A stretch of DNA of 64,000 bases from Bryopsis sp. KO-2023 (GCA_030272585.1 BSYQ01000001.1:4154001-4218000); one strand, 5' to 3'. Positions 1 to 12,203 are shown, numbered from the stretch's first letter. Made by a program: numbers and translations. The notes: a model not told the origin generated them from the sequence alone.

Positions 1-100
1 TAAGACTTTCGAGCGGATCTTGGTCAACCCAGACATGATCAACGACCATCTCCCCAATGCATATTTGGCCTCCATACAGATGTTGGTGAAAGACATGTAG
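1..100 (+). CDS. 3' end of a class-3 (DAG lipase-like) lipase, partial
   Basis: The second frame is open from the window edge to a TAG at 98-100 and encodes about 32 residues. They include ILVNPDMINDHLPNAYL, which resembles the segment near the end of class-3/sn1-diacylglycerol lipases (pattern 'SP.ML.DH.P'). The active-site Ser, Asp and His would lie upstream, outside the window, so function rests on this short C-terminal motif alone. The gene may be cut by an intron just before base 1. Alternative: an unrelated protein with a chance match. Confidence 0.42.
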   Translation, partial: KTFERILVNPDMINDHLPNAYLASIQMLVKDM

Positions 101-2702
101 GGGGGAAAACTTTCAACTATTGTTGATTAATTAACTATTCGTAGATTAATCGATTTGTGGAAATCCTGCTCTGGGCCGATTTGAGCTGTTCTGGTTTTGG
201 GGATGTGGAAACTGTAAAATGTTGATGTACAATGGGGGATTCAATACGTGTTGGCCATGCTTTCTATGGAATGCATGCGTGCGTTACATTCGAGCACTCG
301 TTCCCTGAGGCCAATCGCATCTTCTGTTTCCGTTCAGACCAACATCGGTTTGTTGTTTCAGCTTTGGGAAGCTCGAGCCGATTACACATGCCTCTCTGGC
401 AATCATCAGCGCAAGATAACTTTCGCTCCACACATCTAAAGCAGAACATACCGCAACCCAGCTCATCTCCTTCTGGAACTCGAAAAGTAAAACGCGCGGA
501 ATCCAGTCCCATCTTTGATCTGCCCGCGCAACGAGCAGGGGATTTCCAAAAGGTTAATGAAGTTACCCAGCCCCGCCACCCAGGCAGCCCTTACCTCTAC
601 AGCTCAAAATACTTTGGGGTGGCACATGGTCAGCTGGGCATACTGACAACGAGAAAGGTAGGTCAGCGGGGCCTTTGACTGACGAAACTGGAGGGAGCGG
701 AATGGAACCGAAATGAAAGAAATCCCAAGGATTTGCATTTTGATGGGCGGTTGTGTATCGCTTGCCTCCCATGTGATGATTTCCATGCATTTCAGGAGCT
801 ACCCCACAAGTGGACCGAAGTGGAGCGCACGTATTTGCCCCACCCCCCACACCTGAAACTCGATTCCGAGGTGCGGGCCTTGAAATGGTTACAGCCAAAC
901 ACGCTCAGCACGCACCGTCTCGTAACCAAGGGGTTGCCCCGTTTCGCTTGCGCAGGAAGTCAGGGCGATCAGTCCCTATCGACCCGATGCCAATTGCGTC
1001 GAGCAGAATTTCTGTCCTGACGATTCTCCAAGTGTCAACCGCAAGGATGGTGAATCCACCACTAAAAACCCAGCTTCCACTCTCGTGGATGGCGTGGAAA
1101 ACGCTCTAGGGAACGAGTGGATTAATGGGGGTCGAGCCCATGGCCGTTTCCTCAGGTCCTCGCAGCGTCCAGAATCCTGGAGCCGGGATTCGAACTCGAC
1201 GCGATCTCCAGTGTGCCAGCCGAGGCGTGCGAAGTCGAGAGTGGAGTACGCTGATGTAGCGACACGCACGGAATCTCCATCGAGTCCTTCGTCGATGCTG
1301 CCAGGGTTCGGGGGCAGCAAGCTTCGACATTGTGGCAAAACTCAAAAGAAACAGAAACAGAGACCACACACGAGTCCGTCAAGAGGGAGTCGTCTGTCTG
1401 GCCGGATATCCCCAAGAAGTCCCCGAAGCATCGCGTAGTGCAACCAGTTTCAGCATGGATAATACACCACGATCGACAGCTGAGCGCACCGTGTTTTGAA
1501 CTTTGGGAGGTTTTTTGGAGAGGGTGGCTAATCGATCAATGTTAGGAAACGAAGGTTTGTTTTTGGTTTTTGCAACAGGAAATAGATTTCCTCCCCCCAC
1601 CCCACCGCCATCGACCCTTTAAAGTTCTGGACTCGTATAGAAAAGTGGAAAGCATATCTTACACGATACCCCCCCTCAATCACCAGTAAAGAAGAAAAAA
1701 AAAGCCCTCCCAATGTTTGTTTCGCCCCCTTCGCCTTCCTCCACCACAATTCAGGGAAACCAATCAGAAACTTGTCCCCCTGCATCCCGATTAAAAGTTG
1801 AGTAAATCATCCAAATTTTTATTTTGTTTTTTCATTTCCTTTTTCGGAAAATCCGTCTCATTCCCCCCAAAAAAACCATTGGGAAAAACTTGTCCACTGA
1901 ACACAACCATCTTCCTAGCTCCCTCAATAAGGTCAAACTCTGCTTATCACCCCGCAGAAAATCAAAGAGGAAAAAAAAAAGGCAAATCAAAGAGAAAAAA
2001 CAAAACAAAACAAAAAAACACAACACAAATTGACATCAGAGCAGAAATTGATATGTCCAAAAAGATTGCCTCAAAGCAAGTTGTTTTTTTTCAGCTTTCC
2101 ACTTAACTTCCTCGATCCAATCTTCTTTGCATATAATCAACAGCCCTGGATAGCGTATCCTATTCTAATTTCTTGTTATTTTCTTTCTCAAATCTTTTTT
2201 TTCTTCCTGAGGAAAACATGTTTGTTTTTTGCTCTAAATTAAAAAAAAATAATGCCCAATGGAACATCGCATGATTTGTTAAGGATAAGTTAAGAATATT
2301 TTCAACTCCTTTTTCAAAATGGGGGAAAAAAGGGCCATCAAATTACCTCTGTCCCAAAATTAAACCACTTGCAATGCCTAATCGATCCAAGGAACCCATT
2401 TTTGTTTTCATTTTCATTTTTTTTTACTTTTTTATTTTTTTTTTGAATTAAAAAACAACTTGATTGCTCTCATACGTTAAGCTGAAACAAAAAAGAAAAA
2501 AAAGAAAAAAAACCCACCCGCATCACTTTTTCTAAAACTATTTTTGAGGATAAGATCCGAGAAACAAGAAACACAACCCATACAAAAAAAAACAATTCCT
2601 CAATCTCAGATCCTACCCATTTCCGTGTTTTTTCTGCCATTTCTTTTTCTTTTTCCGGTTTTCAATAAAATTTGAGTCCCCACCCCACCCAGCCAAACTG
2701 TA
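101..2702. other. Gene-poor, AT-rich stretch
   Basis: No exon chain could be supported here. The open frames at 232-678 and 976-1438 lack recognisable domains, splice-consistent neighbours or codon bias. From about 1,690 to 2,660 the sequence is dominated by A and T runs. A tRNA B-box-like string lies on the minus strand at about 1,170-1,210 (see rejected items). The left end should hold the 3' UTR of the lipase. Confidence 0.5.
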
Positions 2703-3508
2703 CTACAAATCTGCAACAAGCCTTCGGCGCTTGTAATAAGTATAAGAGTAACAAAAGACCAACCCAACAAAATTCGCAACGAGAAATCCAACAAACACCA
2801 ACATCAGCTGGATGGAGAGCACGCTAGATTTTGTCGATCCTCCCGAAATATGAATTCTGCCCCCTTCTTCAGCGGATTCCTGTTCGACACATGAGCCTCC
2901 AAAGCATATGATGCCGTCGCAGCACCGTCCTTGGTTTTGGCATTTGGGGGGACATGCTATGCACACTCCATCCAAACAAATCTCACCACCTCCACAATTC
3001 CTGTTCGTGCAGCAAATTTACAGACCAAATTTATAGGGTCAGCAAACAGATTCGAGGCAATTGTAAGGTTGAACATTTGAGTCAAAGTATAGACAATATT
3101 GGCTATGAAAACAAAAGCAGGGAGGGTGTGATTCTTGGTCTTTCGTTCGAGAAAGCAGGTCGTGGCGAGGGAGGGGTGGTAGGCCCATGGGGAATCGATA
3201 TGTTGACGTATGTTGATCGATCACCCGTTCACTTCGCAACTCGCCAAGCACACCCCTTTTCGACACTTTTGATCGGGGCAGCACCGAACCAGCTCCCTTT
3301 CCCACAGGCTCTTGGTGGATCCGCAGCTTTCTCCGTTCGCACTGCATGCGGTACAGCCACCTCCAGACCTGGTCTGGCCATCTCCGCAAACTCTCGCGAC
3401 ATCGCGATCCTCACGAATTCCCAATCTGGCGGCTTCGACCACGTGACCCGCATCCCACTGCGACGCAATGAACAGGGAAATCACCAGAATATGCATCGTT
3501 CGCACCAT
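2703..3508 (-). CDS. Cys-rich secreted/type I membrane protein
   Basis: Two exons, 3225-3508 and 2703-3000, join in phase (284 + 298 nt) to give 193 aa. The N-terminus reads MVRTMHILVISLFIAS, a signal peptide; starting at the second Met (3496) would also work. The ectodomain has two Cys clusters, one around CTACSANGESC and CCPDQKC, the other around NCGGGEICLDGVC, CPPKCQNQGRCC and CFGGSC. They resemble small disulphide modules such as EB or dickkopf-like folds. A hydrophobic helix (LMLVFVGFLVANFVGLVF) and a short basic tail (YYKRRRLVADL) end the protein. I do not recognise a named family. The role is inferred to be at the cell surface or in the secretory lumen. Confidence 0.7.
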
Positions 3509-3821
3509 GGCTGGGTTCCACCACGCAACACAGGAAAACGCTCTCAGGATCTTGGATGGCCAACAAACAATCGCACCCATTAAGAATGGGATGGACGTCG
3601 AGTATTGACCATGTCCCATCGCACTTGTTGATGGCCTTTCAGTGTACATTCATGCAATTGATGTTTGTTTGTTTGTTTGTACATTCATGCAAGGAAAGAG
3701 GTGCTTTGGGGGGATTTCGGTGAAACGAACCCAACGAACAGTGTGTGGAGTTGTGGCGGGAGAGAAGCTGAACGCTGTTGGAATCTCTATTCTTCCAAAC
3801 ACAAGAGCACGCAATTACAAG

Positions 3822-5340
3822 CTAGAAACCGCCCCCAAACACTCTCACGAGCTCTTGAGGTCTGACATTCGATCGACAAAGCGGACATTCCTCCCTTTGC
3901 GTGCACCATTCGGCGACACAATTCCAACAGAACACATGCCCACATGGTGTGCTGGTGGGATCTGTGCGGGATGACAAGCACAGGGAGCACTTTTCTCCGG
4001 TCGTGCTCACTTCTGGAGTGCATCTCGACGATATTTGGGTCCCATTTTCATCGAGAATTGCCAGCCGTCCGGAGGATCTGACGTCTGCGAGTGACGTCTC
4101 TGAGGTGTTCTGTCTGGATCGCGCCGCCAACTTAACGAGTCTGCTCATGCATTGCGTACCCATTTGCATCATCAACAGAACACCTAATACGAAGTAGCGG
4201 GGTCGTCTGCAGATGAAACAGCAAATGTGACTGTCCAGAAGCTCCTTTACATTCTGAATGAACGTGTCATGTACTAACACTTGATATTTCCGTGCTGTGA
4301 CCCAACAACTCAATACCTTTGCACATCCCCAGAGATATATGCATGCTGAACCCGGGCCGCACGGTGGCTGATGTGATAATAAACTCCATACAGGTAAAAG
4401 AGGGCCAGCTGCAATCGTAATGCATACCCAGCGCATACTCTGCACACACAGGGTCACCATAAGTAGTAGTCAACCGAGAAAACACAACGAAAGCAATCCG
4501 ATCAAAGGGCAGCAGGAGTAACATAGTGGATGCATATTTGTGCACCTTATGACATCAGTATGGTCTTGTACAAAGGACCTGATAAAGACCCAGTAATCCC
4601 GCAACTGTGAAGAACGTGAGCTTGGCCTCTGGCTGGGCTCTTCATCAGAGCCTTCTGTCCCATCAAGCTCATCGTAGTCATTGCCCACAGAATGCATCAA
4701 GAGTTTGTCAGACATGAAAGGCAGCACACTCTTGTACAGCACCAGAAGACCACGCTGGACTGGAGTGGGTTCAACGCTGGAACCTGGACCAGAGAGCTGC
4801 TTTCAATTCGATGCATACATTCATATTTCTGCACAAAAGAGAGGACAGAAAAAATGGCTGTGGGCATCTTGACTTCGGTAATGCGATTTTGACAAACCAT
4901 TGATGAAACGAAGCATTCTTTTCGTGCTCACCATTGATTTGCAGGAGGTCGCAGTATTCTTCCCCGAGAGTTTGTTCCCCCGACCCAGTGGTTATAGAGT
5001 TGTACAGCACATCGCCCAGCAAATCTATCTCCCTGCGAACCACAAGGGTGTCGATCAATCGATGCTCAACAAAAAAAGTTGTCTTAATCTTATCGATAAA
5101 ATGAAAAAAACGATCTGCTAGATTCTTTCAAAGACCGGTAGACCTCATGCAGTCATGAGACTTCTTTCAGATCTTCTTTAATGCATTGTACATGTGATAT
5201 TATGGGCAAACAATCACATTCAAAGTGAATTCATTGCTTGCCTGGTGTATTGCAATGCTTTCAATGGTCCGAGGAGTTGTCGAACACAATCCCGAATAGC
5301 ATTTGCCAGAGATCGTTGATACAGCTCATCCTGCAAAAGA
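3822..5340 (-). CDS. PEX10: Peroxin-10 (PEX10), peroxisomal RING E3 ligase; 5' end unresolved
   Basis: The last exon encodes a C3HC4 RING finger, with C-x2-C (KCSLCLSS), PCGHVFCWNC and ECPLCRSN, very close to plant PEX10. It ends at a stop at 3822. Upstream exons encode TTGSGEQTLGEEYCDLLQI (about 4,931-5,060), a diagnostic PEX10 stretch. Others give VQRGLLVLYKSVLPFMSDKL (about 4,690-4,780), a membrane part with YFVLGVLLMMQMGTQ, and an N-terminal exon DELYQRSLANAIRDCVRQLL (about 5,260-5,326). PEX10 acts with PEX2 and PEX12 in the peroxisomal membrane to ubiquitinate and recycle the import receptor PEX5. The first exon was not fixed; an ATG at 5761 followed by a donor is a candidate. One internal junction near 5,230 has no GT donor in the right phase; a GC donor is possible. 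Confidence 0.9.
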
Positions 5341-6023
5341 GCCAGCTTTTTTTAAACTTCCATATAATTTACACGCGGCTTATGAGGAAAACTCACAGGA
5401 GGGAACTATTTGTAGAGGAGATGGAAGCTGTCAAGAAGGCGGTCAAATTACCACATCAAGCATGATCATTCCCAGCTGAATCAAATGGGCAGAAAACGGG
5501 CATTTTCTGGCATGCATTTATAAAACTGTGCTGCTGTTAAATGGCGATATCGATTCCAAAGATTCAGCCAACATCCAACTGTGGGATTGGCAATGCTCAA
5601 CCTTCTGTGCTGCTCTAATAATGTCGGTTTGAGATGCCGCTGGAAATGTTGGGAACCTGAGTGGAAGATGCATGCATCATCAATCGCAATCCTGGACAAT
5701 CTCCCTAGTTTGCATCAACTATTGCATTCAACCCCTGAAAGCTTTACCCTTGCGATGCCATTTCTCAAATTGGGTGTCCCTTTCCACAAGAAGAAATAGA
5801 TATCTGTGAACAGCCCCAAACCCCAAACCCAATTTGCCTCAAAACTTCAATCGACAAAACTGAAAACGGGCATTTCGCGGGGGGGGAATCCTGCGCTGGG
5901 TTTTGAAGATGTCCCATACGCAACAAAGCCGATTATGTCTGACAAGGAGTTGGGGTTGTGTGACGTCTGCAAAGGAAAATCATTCAGGCACAGTTTCGAC
6001 AAATCGCTGAGATCGGGGCCACG

Positions 6024-7304
6024 ATGCCGTTCCCAGGATTGATACAGTGCTTCTGCGTGCTGATCGTTTGCTCAGGATGCGTAGGTGGGGTGGGCGTCGT
6101 GGAAGATTTGATTGTGAAGCAGGGCTTGACGGCACAAAAGCTCATGATGGGCAAGGAAGATAAAGTGTAAGATGGTTTTCTTGTTTCTTTTTTTTACAAG
6201 TCGTCATGACGCGCGCCGCCACCAATCGGTACTGAATCGAATTGTTTGGTTTTCTTTCTTGTTGATGGGCAGATATCGCCTCATCGGCCTGAAACGCAAT
6301 AAATCTTACGAAGTTCGAGTCTCGTACCCTGCCACGGTGCGGAAAATCCAAACCTGAAATCGAGATGCATGTTGCCCAAATTGCAATGCATGATTCTGTA
6401 CGACAAAAAAATATCCTGTTTGTTTAGATATGGCATCACCAATGGCAAAAACTCGTTCCCGTAGATTCCCTGCAAAATATCATTAGGAGTCTTCAGGAGC
6501 AAGGAAGGCATTTCGAGTTCATCGAAATTCAGGTTTGTGATTAAACCACCTCACCTGGATGGCGATCGTTTTTTGAGAATGGCCTATGACTTTCTTCTTT
6601 TTTTCGCCCAATCAGAAAGCTCCTCAATGTGGAAAAACTCATATTCAATTCCGAGGTGAGGAAACATTAAAACATGCTGAATGATGTCAAGTGCATGTAG
6701 ATCTTGCCTGTACTGCAACTTGGTGCTCTGTGGCGATAATTGTCAATGCAGTGGGGTAGGAACAATATAGAGCTCTGATATGTTGATGCCTTTACAGGAG
6801 TCTGATGTGATGTTCGCAAAGATGCATGCTGAAGCGGATGGAGTACGTCCCTTGGCTGTAAATGAACCACAGGATTGGCTTCTGTACAATATCGGTGAGG
6901 AAAGTTACCTCCATTTTCATATATGGTACAGGAAATCGCCGTTCGTTTTTTTTGGGATAAAACTGTAACATTTTCTTCTTGGAGGAGGCCAGCCAATTTT
7001 TTGCCAAATTTCAAGAGCACAATGTCCAAGACAATTGTTGATGTGCATTGCAGTGCTGGAGGAGGTCATGTTTGGAATTCCGGTGGATTCGTTCCCGGTG
7101 ATTGCGATGGCTGTGGCGATACTTGTGGTGAGAAGTGCAGAAAAGCCGAGAAAATGAAAAAAAGTTGTTCCTGTGATAAATTTGACCGATGAGAATGATG
7201 CTATATTTCAGGTGGCCTTCCTATTTGTGTGTGTGTGCGATCTTCCCGGACTTGACTGGTTAGTCGCATGGATCAGAGGACCTGTACCAGAAAAAGACAG
7301 ATAG
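6024..7304 (+). CDS. Conserved type I membrane protein, unknown function
   Basis: Seven exons keep phase throughout: 6024-6166, 6273-6336, 6465-6532, 6616-6655, 6798-6894, 7054-7127 and 7212-7304. They give 192 aa. The protein starts with a signal peptide (MPFPGLIQCFCVLIVCSG) and has a lumenal beta-rich part containing YRLIGLKRNKSYEVRVSYPA. It then has one hydrophobic helix (PVIAMAVAILVVAFLFV) and a short cytosolic tail ending KDR. The layout and the 'KSYEVRVSYPAT' and 'LLYNIVLEEVMFGIP' phrases remind me of small uncharacterised plant ER-type proteins, but I cannot name a family. The gene is head to head with PEX10. Confidence 0.75.
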
Positions 7305-7990
7305 GTAGACACCAATAGAGAACCACAAGTTCTCCAGCTCCCCCCCCAAAAAAAGAAAAAAGAAAATCCAGAAAAAAGAAGAGAGCAAATTTCATTATTG
7401 CCAAGGCTTTGAGAAACGGTTACCATTGTTTGAACTTCGAGATGTTGTAGGGGAATTTTTTTGCTGTAAGACTGCATAAGAGAGAGGATATTTTTCAAAA
7501 CAATAGTGTGGGCAACTACGGTTGGCAGGTTCAGTGGCTTTTGAAGCTTTATCTCATCCTTCCCTTGTGCTGGGTTTTCTCAACTGTAAACTGATTCCTG
7601 ATTCCTTGTGCTGGGTCCTTCCAGAAAGCAGTATTTTCGTCCATGCAACGATTTTATAACTGTTTTTATTAGGGGGCAAATGTCTGGAGTCTTACCACAC
7701 CTCCTCTGGGTGCGTCGACTAGACAAAACCTCCCATTGCCTCGGATCGATTTCTTTGCGCCAATCCAAAATCGATTTCGATTCAAAATCATAGCATGGAC
7801 AAAGTCTCTTTTGGGGGAACATCCATCCCTCCTCCCTCGGTCGTCATTCATTGTTGGTTCGAACCGTTTTGGCATTGTCGCCAACAGAAAAAAACAACCA
7901 ACTGTAATCTGCGGAGTCCATATCCTCTGTCTTTCGCGACCCAACGAGCATAATAGCTTTCGCCCGTTTTGAAAAAGTGCCTGGGGTGCA
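7305..7990. other. Intergenic spacer between two + strand genes
   Basis: It should contain the 3' UTR of the membrane protein gene and the SRRM1 promoter. It has a C-run/A-run junction at about 7,341-7,356. The minus-strand frame 7669-8343 overlaps SRRM1 exons and looks like a shadow. No gene is seen. Confidence 0.5.
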
Positions 7991-10900
7991 ATGTCTGGGA
8001 TAGGTGGCTTCAAAGGAGTCTCTGCGGACCAAGATGCCAGGTTTTCCAAGTAAGCCTCCCCTCCCCCCCCTGTTCGGTACTCGCTCTCATGGCTCCATCT
8101 TATCGCTGGAAGTCCAGCGATTCTTTTTCGAAAATGTTGATGAGGAGCGCGTTCGGTCCTCGTTCTTCCGGACAACTTGCTTTCGAATTGTGATTGACGT
8201 TTTTCCCTCCTTTTGGGGTGGGTGTTTTTTTGCCGTAGCAAGCAAAAGAAGCTCATGAAAAGCATGAAGTTTCCCAAGGAGCTCGACCTCAAAGTGGAAC
8301 CGTCGAAGGTGAACTGGGTCGTCATGTTCGAGTGGGTGGCCAAGAGGGTGACCGAGTTGCTCGGCGTCGAAGACGAAGTGTTGATTCATTTCATCCACAA
8401 CAAGCTCCAAGCCCAGAAAGTAACCTTCCCTCCTGTTTCTTTGCATGAGTCTCTCTGATTTTTGATTCCGATCCAAGAACTCGTACCAAAAAAAACTTCA
8501 CTAACATGGATTCAAAAGAAAGGACCCCCCCCCCAAAAAAAAAAAAAAAAAATGTTATGGAATGTTGTGTGGGGATTTCTTTTTTGGATTGCCAACCATC
8601 CAACCGAGCCTCCTGAATAGCCTACGGAAGCAATGGTTTCTGCTGAGGAGCGATGGAAAAAACACGTTGCAGAGATGTTTGTTGTGAACATTTCATTGGA
8701 AGTGTGTGGAGATGCCCCCCCCCCAAAAAAAAAAAAAAAAAGGGGACAAGTCGGTGTGAACAAGATCCAGGAAAGCAAGATCTTTCAATGAAGATTCTGT
8801 GTGTTTCTACATTTGGCCAGGTCGCTGATGCAAGAGAGCTCCACATCGATCTCGTCCCTTTCCTGGAAAAAAATACCAGCTTGTTCATGAAGGTACCCTG
8901 GGGCCTCTTTCGTTTCCAGATCGTTCAAAAGCAAAAACTCGCTCTGGTGTGGAGTGTCTGACATGGAATGATCATGAGTGTTCACGGAAAGGTTTCGCCA
9001 CAATTTAAATCAATGATTTGCTACACAGGAGCTCTGGGCGATGCTAGCCAGTGCATCAACGACAGCAAGTGGGATTCCACAGCAAATTCTCGACGAAAAA
9101 GCAGAGGAGCTTCGAAAGAAGAAGGAGATTCAGGACAAGAAAAACGTGAGAAGTGCCAAAATAAATAAATAAAGAAGGCTGATGTCAAAAAAATTCCAAG
9201 GGCTTCTGGCCAAGTGCCGTACAAATATATACAGACACATCAATTAGTGAATACATCTTTGCCTTCTAGAGATTTCCTGTGGGGTGTGTTAATGTCGATG
9301 TGAAAAAGGGGGGGGGGTTGATTCATATATATTTAGGGAGGGAAATTGCAGGGCTCTCACTGTTGGGTTGTTGATGCTAGACGAGTGTGTTCCCGGTTTC
9401 TTCTCCTGAGCATGTGCTATGTTAAGTCGTAAATCGCGGAGACCCGCTAAGGGAATCAGGAGAGAGAGAGAGCTCTAATTGCAAGGAAATGACACTGCTC
9501 TCTCAGTCACTGTCACCACGGGGGTTCGGTGAAAATTGTTATCTGGCGGGGCCATCCTTGGGACCACTTTGGCTTGTTCTGCAGAAATAAATCTCAGTGT
9601 TGCGGGATTTTTTTTCTCTCTTGCTCTGTTGGTTGAGCCCATCTGTGCGATTGCTGGTGGGATGAACATAACAGTCTGGTATGTCCAGTAGTATTTTGAT
9701 CCGGGGGGGGGGGGGGGTAGCATCAGCAACCCCTTCAAGGATTTCGCATATGGGAGGGCGTTGCATCATGATCACCAGATAAAAGTATGCCGGAGTGTTG
9801 ACTGCCCACCTCACTTGAGATAGAATCCGTGTAATGAAAGCATACTCCTGTAGGGAGGGATGCTGGATTCGAAGAGCTCGGATTGAAACTGAACTTTGAT
9901 GGGGTGTGGTGATGTGCCTTATTGAATTTCCCAAGTTTTACTCTCGCAGGAGGCTTTCCGATTGCAAAGAGAACGGGATCGGGAGGGGATGCAGGCAATG
10001 GATGGCGGTGCACCGGAGCGGAGGCGGCGACCTTTCGGCAGGGAAAGACCCTCAAGGTGGGGAAGGGAGAGGAGCAGATCTAGAAGCAGAAGCAGGTCCC
10101 CACAGCACAGAGTTCGCTCACCTCGGGGCAGATTGCCACCTGGTCGATCACGTTCACCAAAGCCTGCTTCCAGGTCCCCTAGATTCCGGGACCGGGCCAG
10201 AGGTGAACCCAGGCAAAGGTATGATAGGTCTTCTTTTGACATCTGGTCTGTGAGTTGTGCTGGGGTGGATGTGAGGAGGCGTATTTCTGCATTCGCAGTA
10301 CACGAAGAGAACGAGATCACCCCCGGAGAGATGCGAAAGATTCTCCTTCCAGGCCCACCCAGAAAAAACCTGATCGTTCTCCTGCAAAGGATGCACATCG
10401 CCGCTCAAGTCCAGATGCGAAAGCTGAGCTGTCGATTAAGAATGGGAATCTCAACAGCAACGGCAGGTGAATCTCTCAACGAACCGATTGCTTTCTCGTA
10501 CCCCCTTTTCACCCCTGGCCTGAATGAACAAACGATTGCATGTGCAGAAATTCACCCCCTCCACCTGGGAAACCGTCATCGCCACGACGATCTTCCAGAA
10601 GTCCGAGCTCGCCAGAAGCAAGATCTCCCAGTCCTCGGCCCCCACCCATGCGGAGAAAATCTCCGAGACGCCCTGGAAGAGGTCGGTCAAGCTCCTCCCC
10701 TTCTTCCAGAAGCCCCAGTCCCCATCGACCTCACCATTCCCACAAGCCTAGGAGACCTCCCAGCCCTCCATCACGAAGGGTCCGCGACTCCGGCTTCAAT
10801 GGGCATTCCAGGTTCAAACCAGATTCAAGAGGTGGATATGAAGACACAAGGGGGGGCGGGGCCCCTCGTACCAGAGATGGTTATGGTGGACGGGCATCAT

Positions 10901-11980
10901 CCCCTCCAGAAAGCGGCCGATACAGGGAGAGTGGGGCTGATTTCCGGGGTCCTCCTGGAAGGTCTCACAGAACGGAGGGCAGGCAATACTACAATGCGCC
11001 TTCGAGCTATGCAGATCGCAGAGTGAGGAGGGATTACCCTCCTCCACCCCCACGAGGTGGTGACTACTACGGCCGAAGAGATGCTGATGCACCCTCAGGT
11101 TACGTCAGAGGTGGCAAGGTCGGGTCCACCGGGAGGGAGAGAAGAGTGGGTGGGTATGCTTACAGGGCTGCATCTCCTGTAGTTCTCAGAAGCCGGGTGG
11201 AGATCCCAGAGAGGAATCCATCACCCAGCCCCTCATCGGATGGCAGTCCAGCGAAATTGAAACGGAAGGCCAGTGAGAATCTGGATGATGCGAGGGTAGC
11301 TGTTGAGGTGGTGGCCCCAGCAAGCAAGCGATTGAGGAACTCATCGATGGAGAGGTGGGGTTACTTGCTCTCTTCTTTCTGTATGGGACTCTGTGTTGCC
11401 TGTTTATGGATACGCCAACTGGAATGCAGTGGGATTTGCTTGCTGTTGTGGGGTATGCTCTAGAATCAGTTTTTATAAGTCTCAATAACAAAAACCCAAA
11501 ATGGGTAATCCAAGCCTTAGTACAAATCAGAATCACAGACCAAAAGATGCGTTGAAAGAACCCCCGCCACCCCACAAATGCCGATCCAATGTAGAGTGTT
11601 GTGGAGTTTTTTTGCTGGAATTTGCCGAATTCGACAGGGAGCAGTAGTGCAAATTTTTCTGTTTGGGTTTTGCTGCTTGCAGGGATGTCCAGAAAGATGG
11701 AAGCGGGTCTTCGGATGGCGAGGGGGACGGTGAAAAGAAGCGAGAGAAAAGGAAGAAGGACAAAAAGGAGAAGAAGAGCAAACGCACCAAAAAGCACAAG
11801 AAACACAAGAAGCACAAGAAATCATCCAAGGTGCAAAAACACTCCTCCCCAAGCAGCAGCTCCGGATTCTCTGACAAGGGCAATGTGGACGACGAGAAAA
11901 GAATCGAGGAGTTGCGGAAAAAAGCTTTGGAGTCGATGGGGAAGAAAGCATGGGATACCGCAGACAAAGGGGCAGAGTAG
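7991..11980 (+). CDS. SRRM1: SRRM1/SRm160-like splicing coactivator (PWI + RS domain)
   Basis: Eight exons keep phase and give 656 aa: 7991-8049, 8239-8419, 8821-8892, 9029-9145, 9950-10218, 10299-10466, 10548-11354 and 11683-11980. Exons 1-4 hold the PWI nucleic-acid-binding domain, starting MSGIGGFKGVSADQDARFSN and then KQKKLMKSMKFP, VTELLGVEDEV and ELHIDLVPFLEKNTSLFMK. This matches the family from its first residue, so the start is firm. Residues from about 145 onward are Arg/Ser/Pro-rich with long RS and RSP runs, then Gly/Tyr-rich RGG-like sequence. The tail is Lys-rich (KKHKKHKKHKK). The protein would act in the nucleus in spliceosomal complexes. Seven in-frame stop codons in a row end the frame. 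It is convergent with VPS22. Confidence 0.88.
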
Positions 11981-11998
11981 TAGTAGTAGTAGTAGTGA
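11978..11998 (+). repeat. (TAG)6 microsatellite forming the SRRM1 stop
   Basis: Six tandem TAG units followed by TGA lie in frame at the end of the SRRM1 coding sequence, giving seven consecutive stop codons. Confidence 0.9.
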
Positions 11999-12203
11999 TC
12001 GAGTGATTTTCTGTTGTTGCTGGGGAAAAATAGTTGAGAAATAGCTCTGGGGTGGGATGCACAGCAAAACATTCATGAAATTGCATTGAGTAGTTGGAAG
12101 AGAGAGAGAAAGAGTTTACACAGGGTGGAGCTACCGATCGGAATTTGAGAGGAGTGCGTGTTTTTCACAGAGCATTTGGGATCAAGTTTTTTGTTTTGTT
12201 TTT

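Noticed and set aside
232-678. 148-codon + frame after the lipase
   Set aside because: No domain, codon bias or splice partners; other frames there are open to a similar extent.
1165-1215. tRNA or SINE on the minus strand (B-box-like AGTTCGAATCC with an A-box-like TGGCACACTGG)
   Set aside because: The boxes are only 11 nt apart and no cloverleaf stems form. It is at best a decayed tRNA-like fragment.
7669-8343. 224-codon minus-strand frame
   Set aside because: It overlaps SRRM1 exons 1-2 on the opposite strand and has no family signal.
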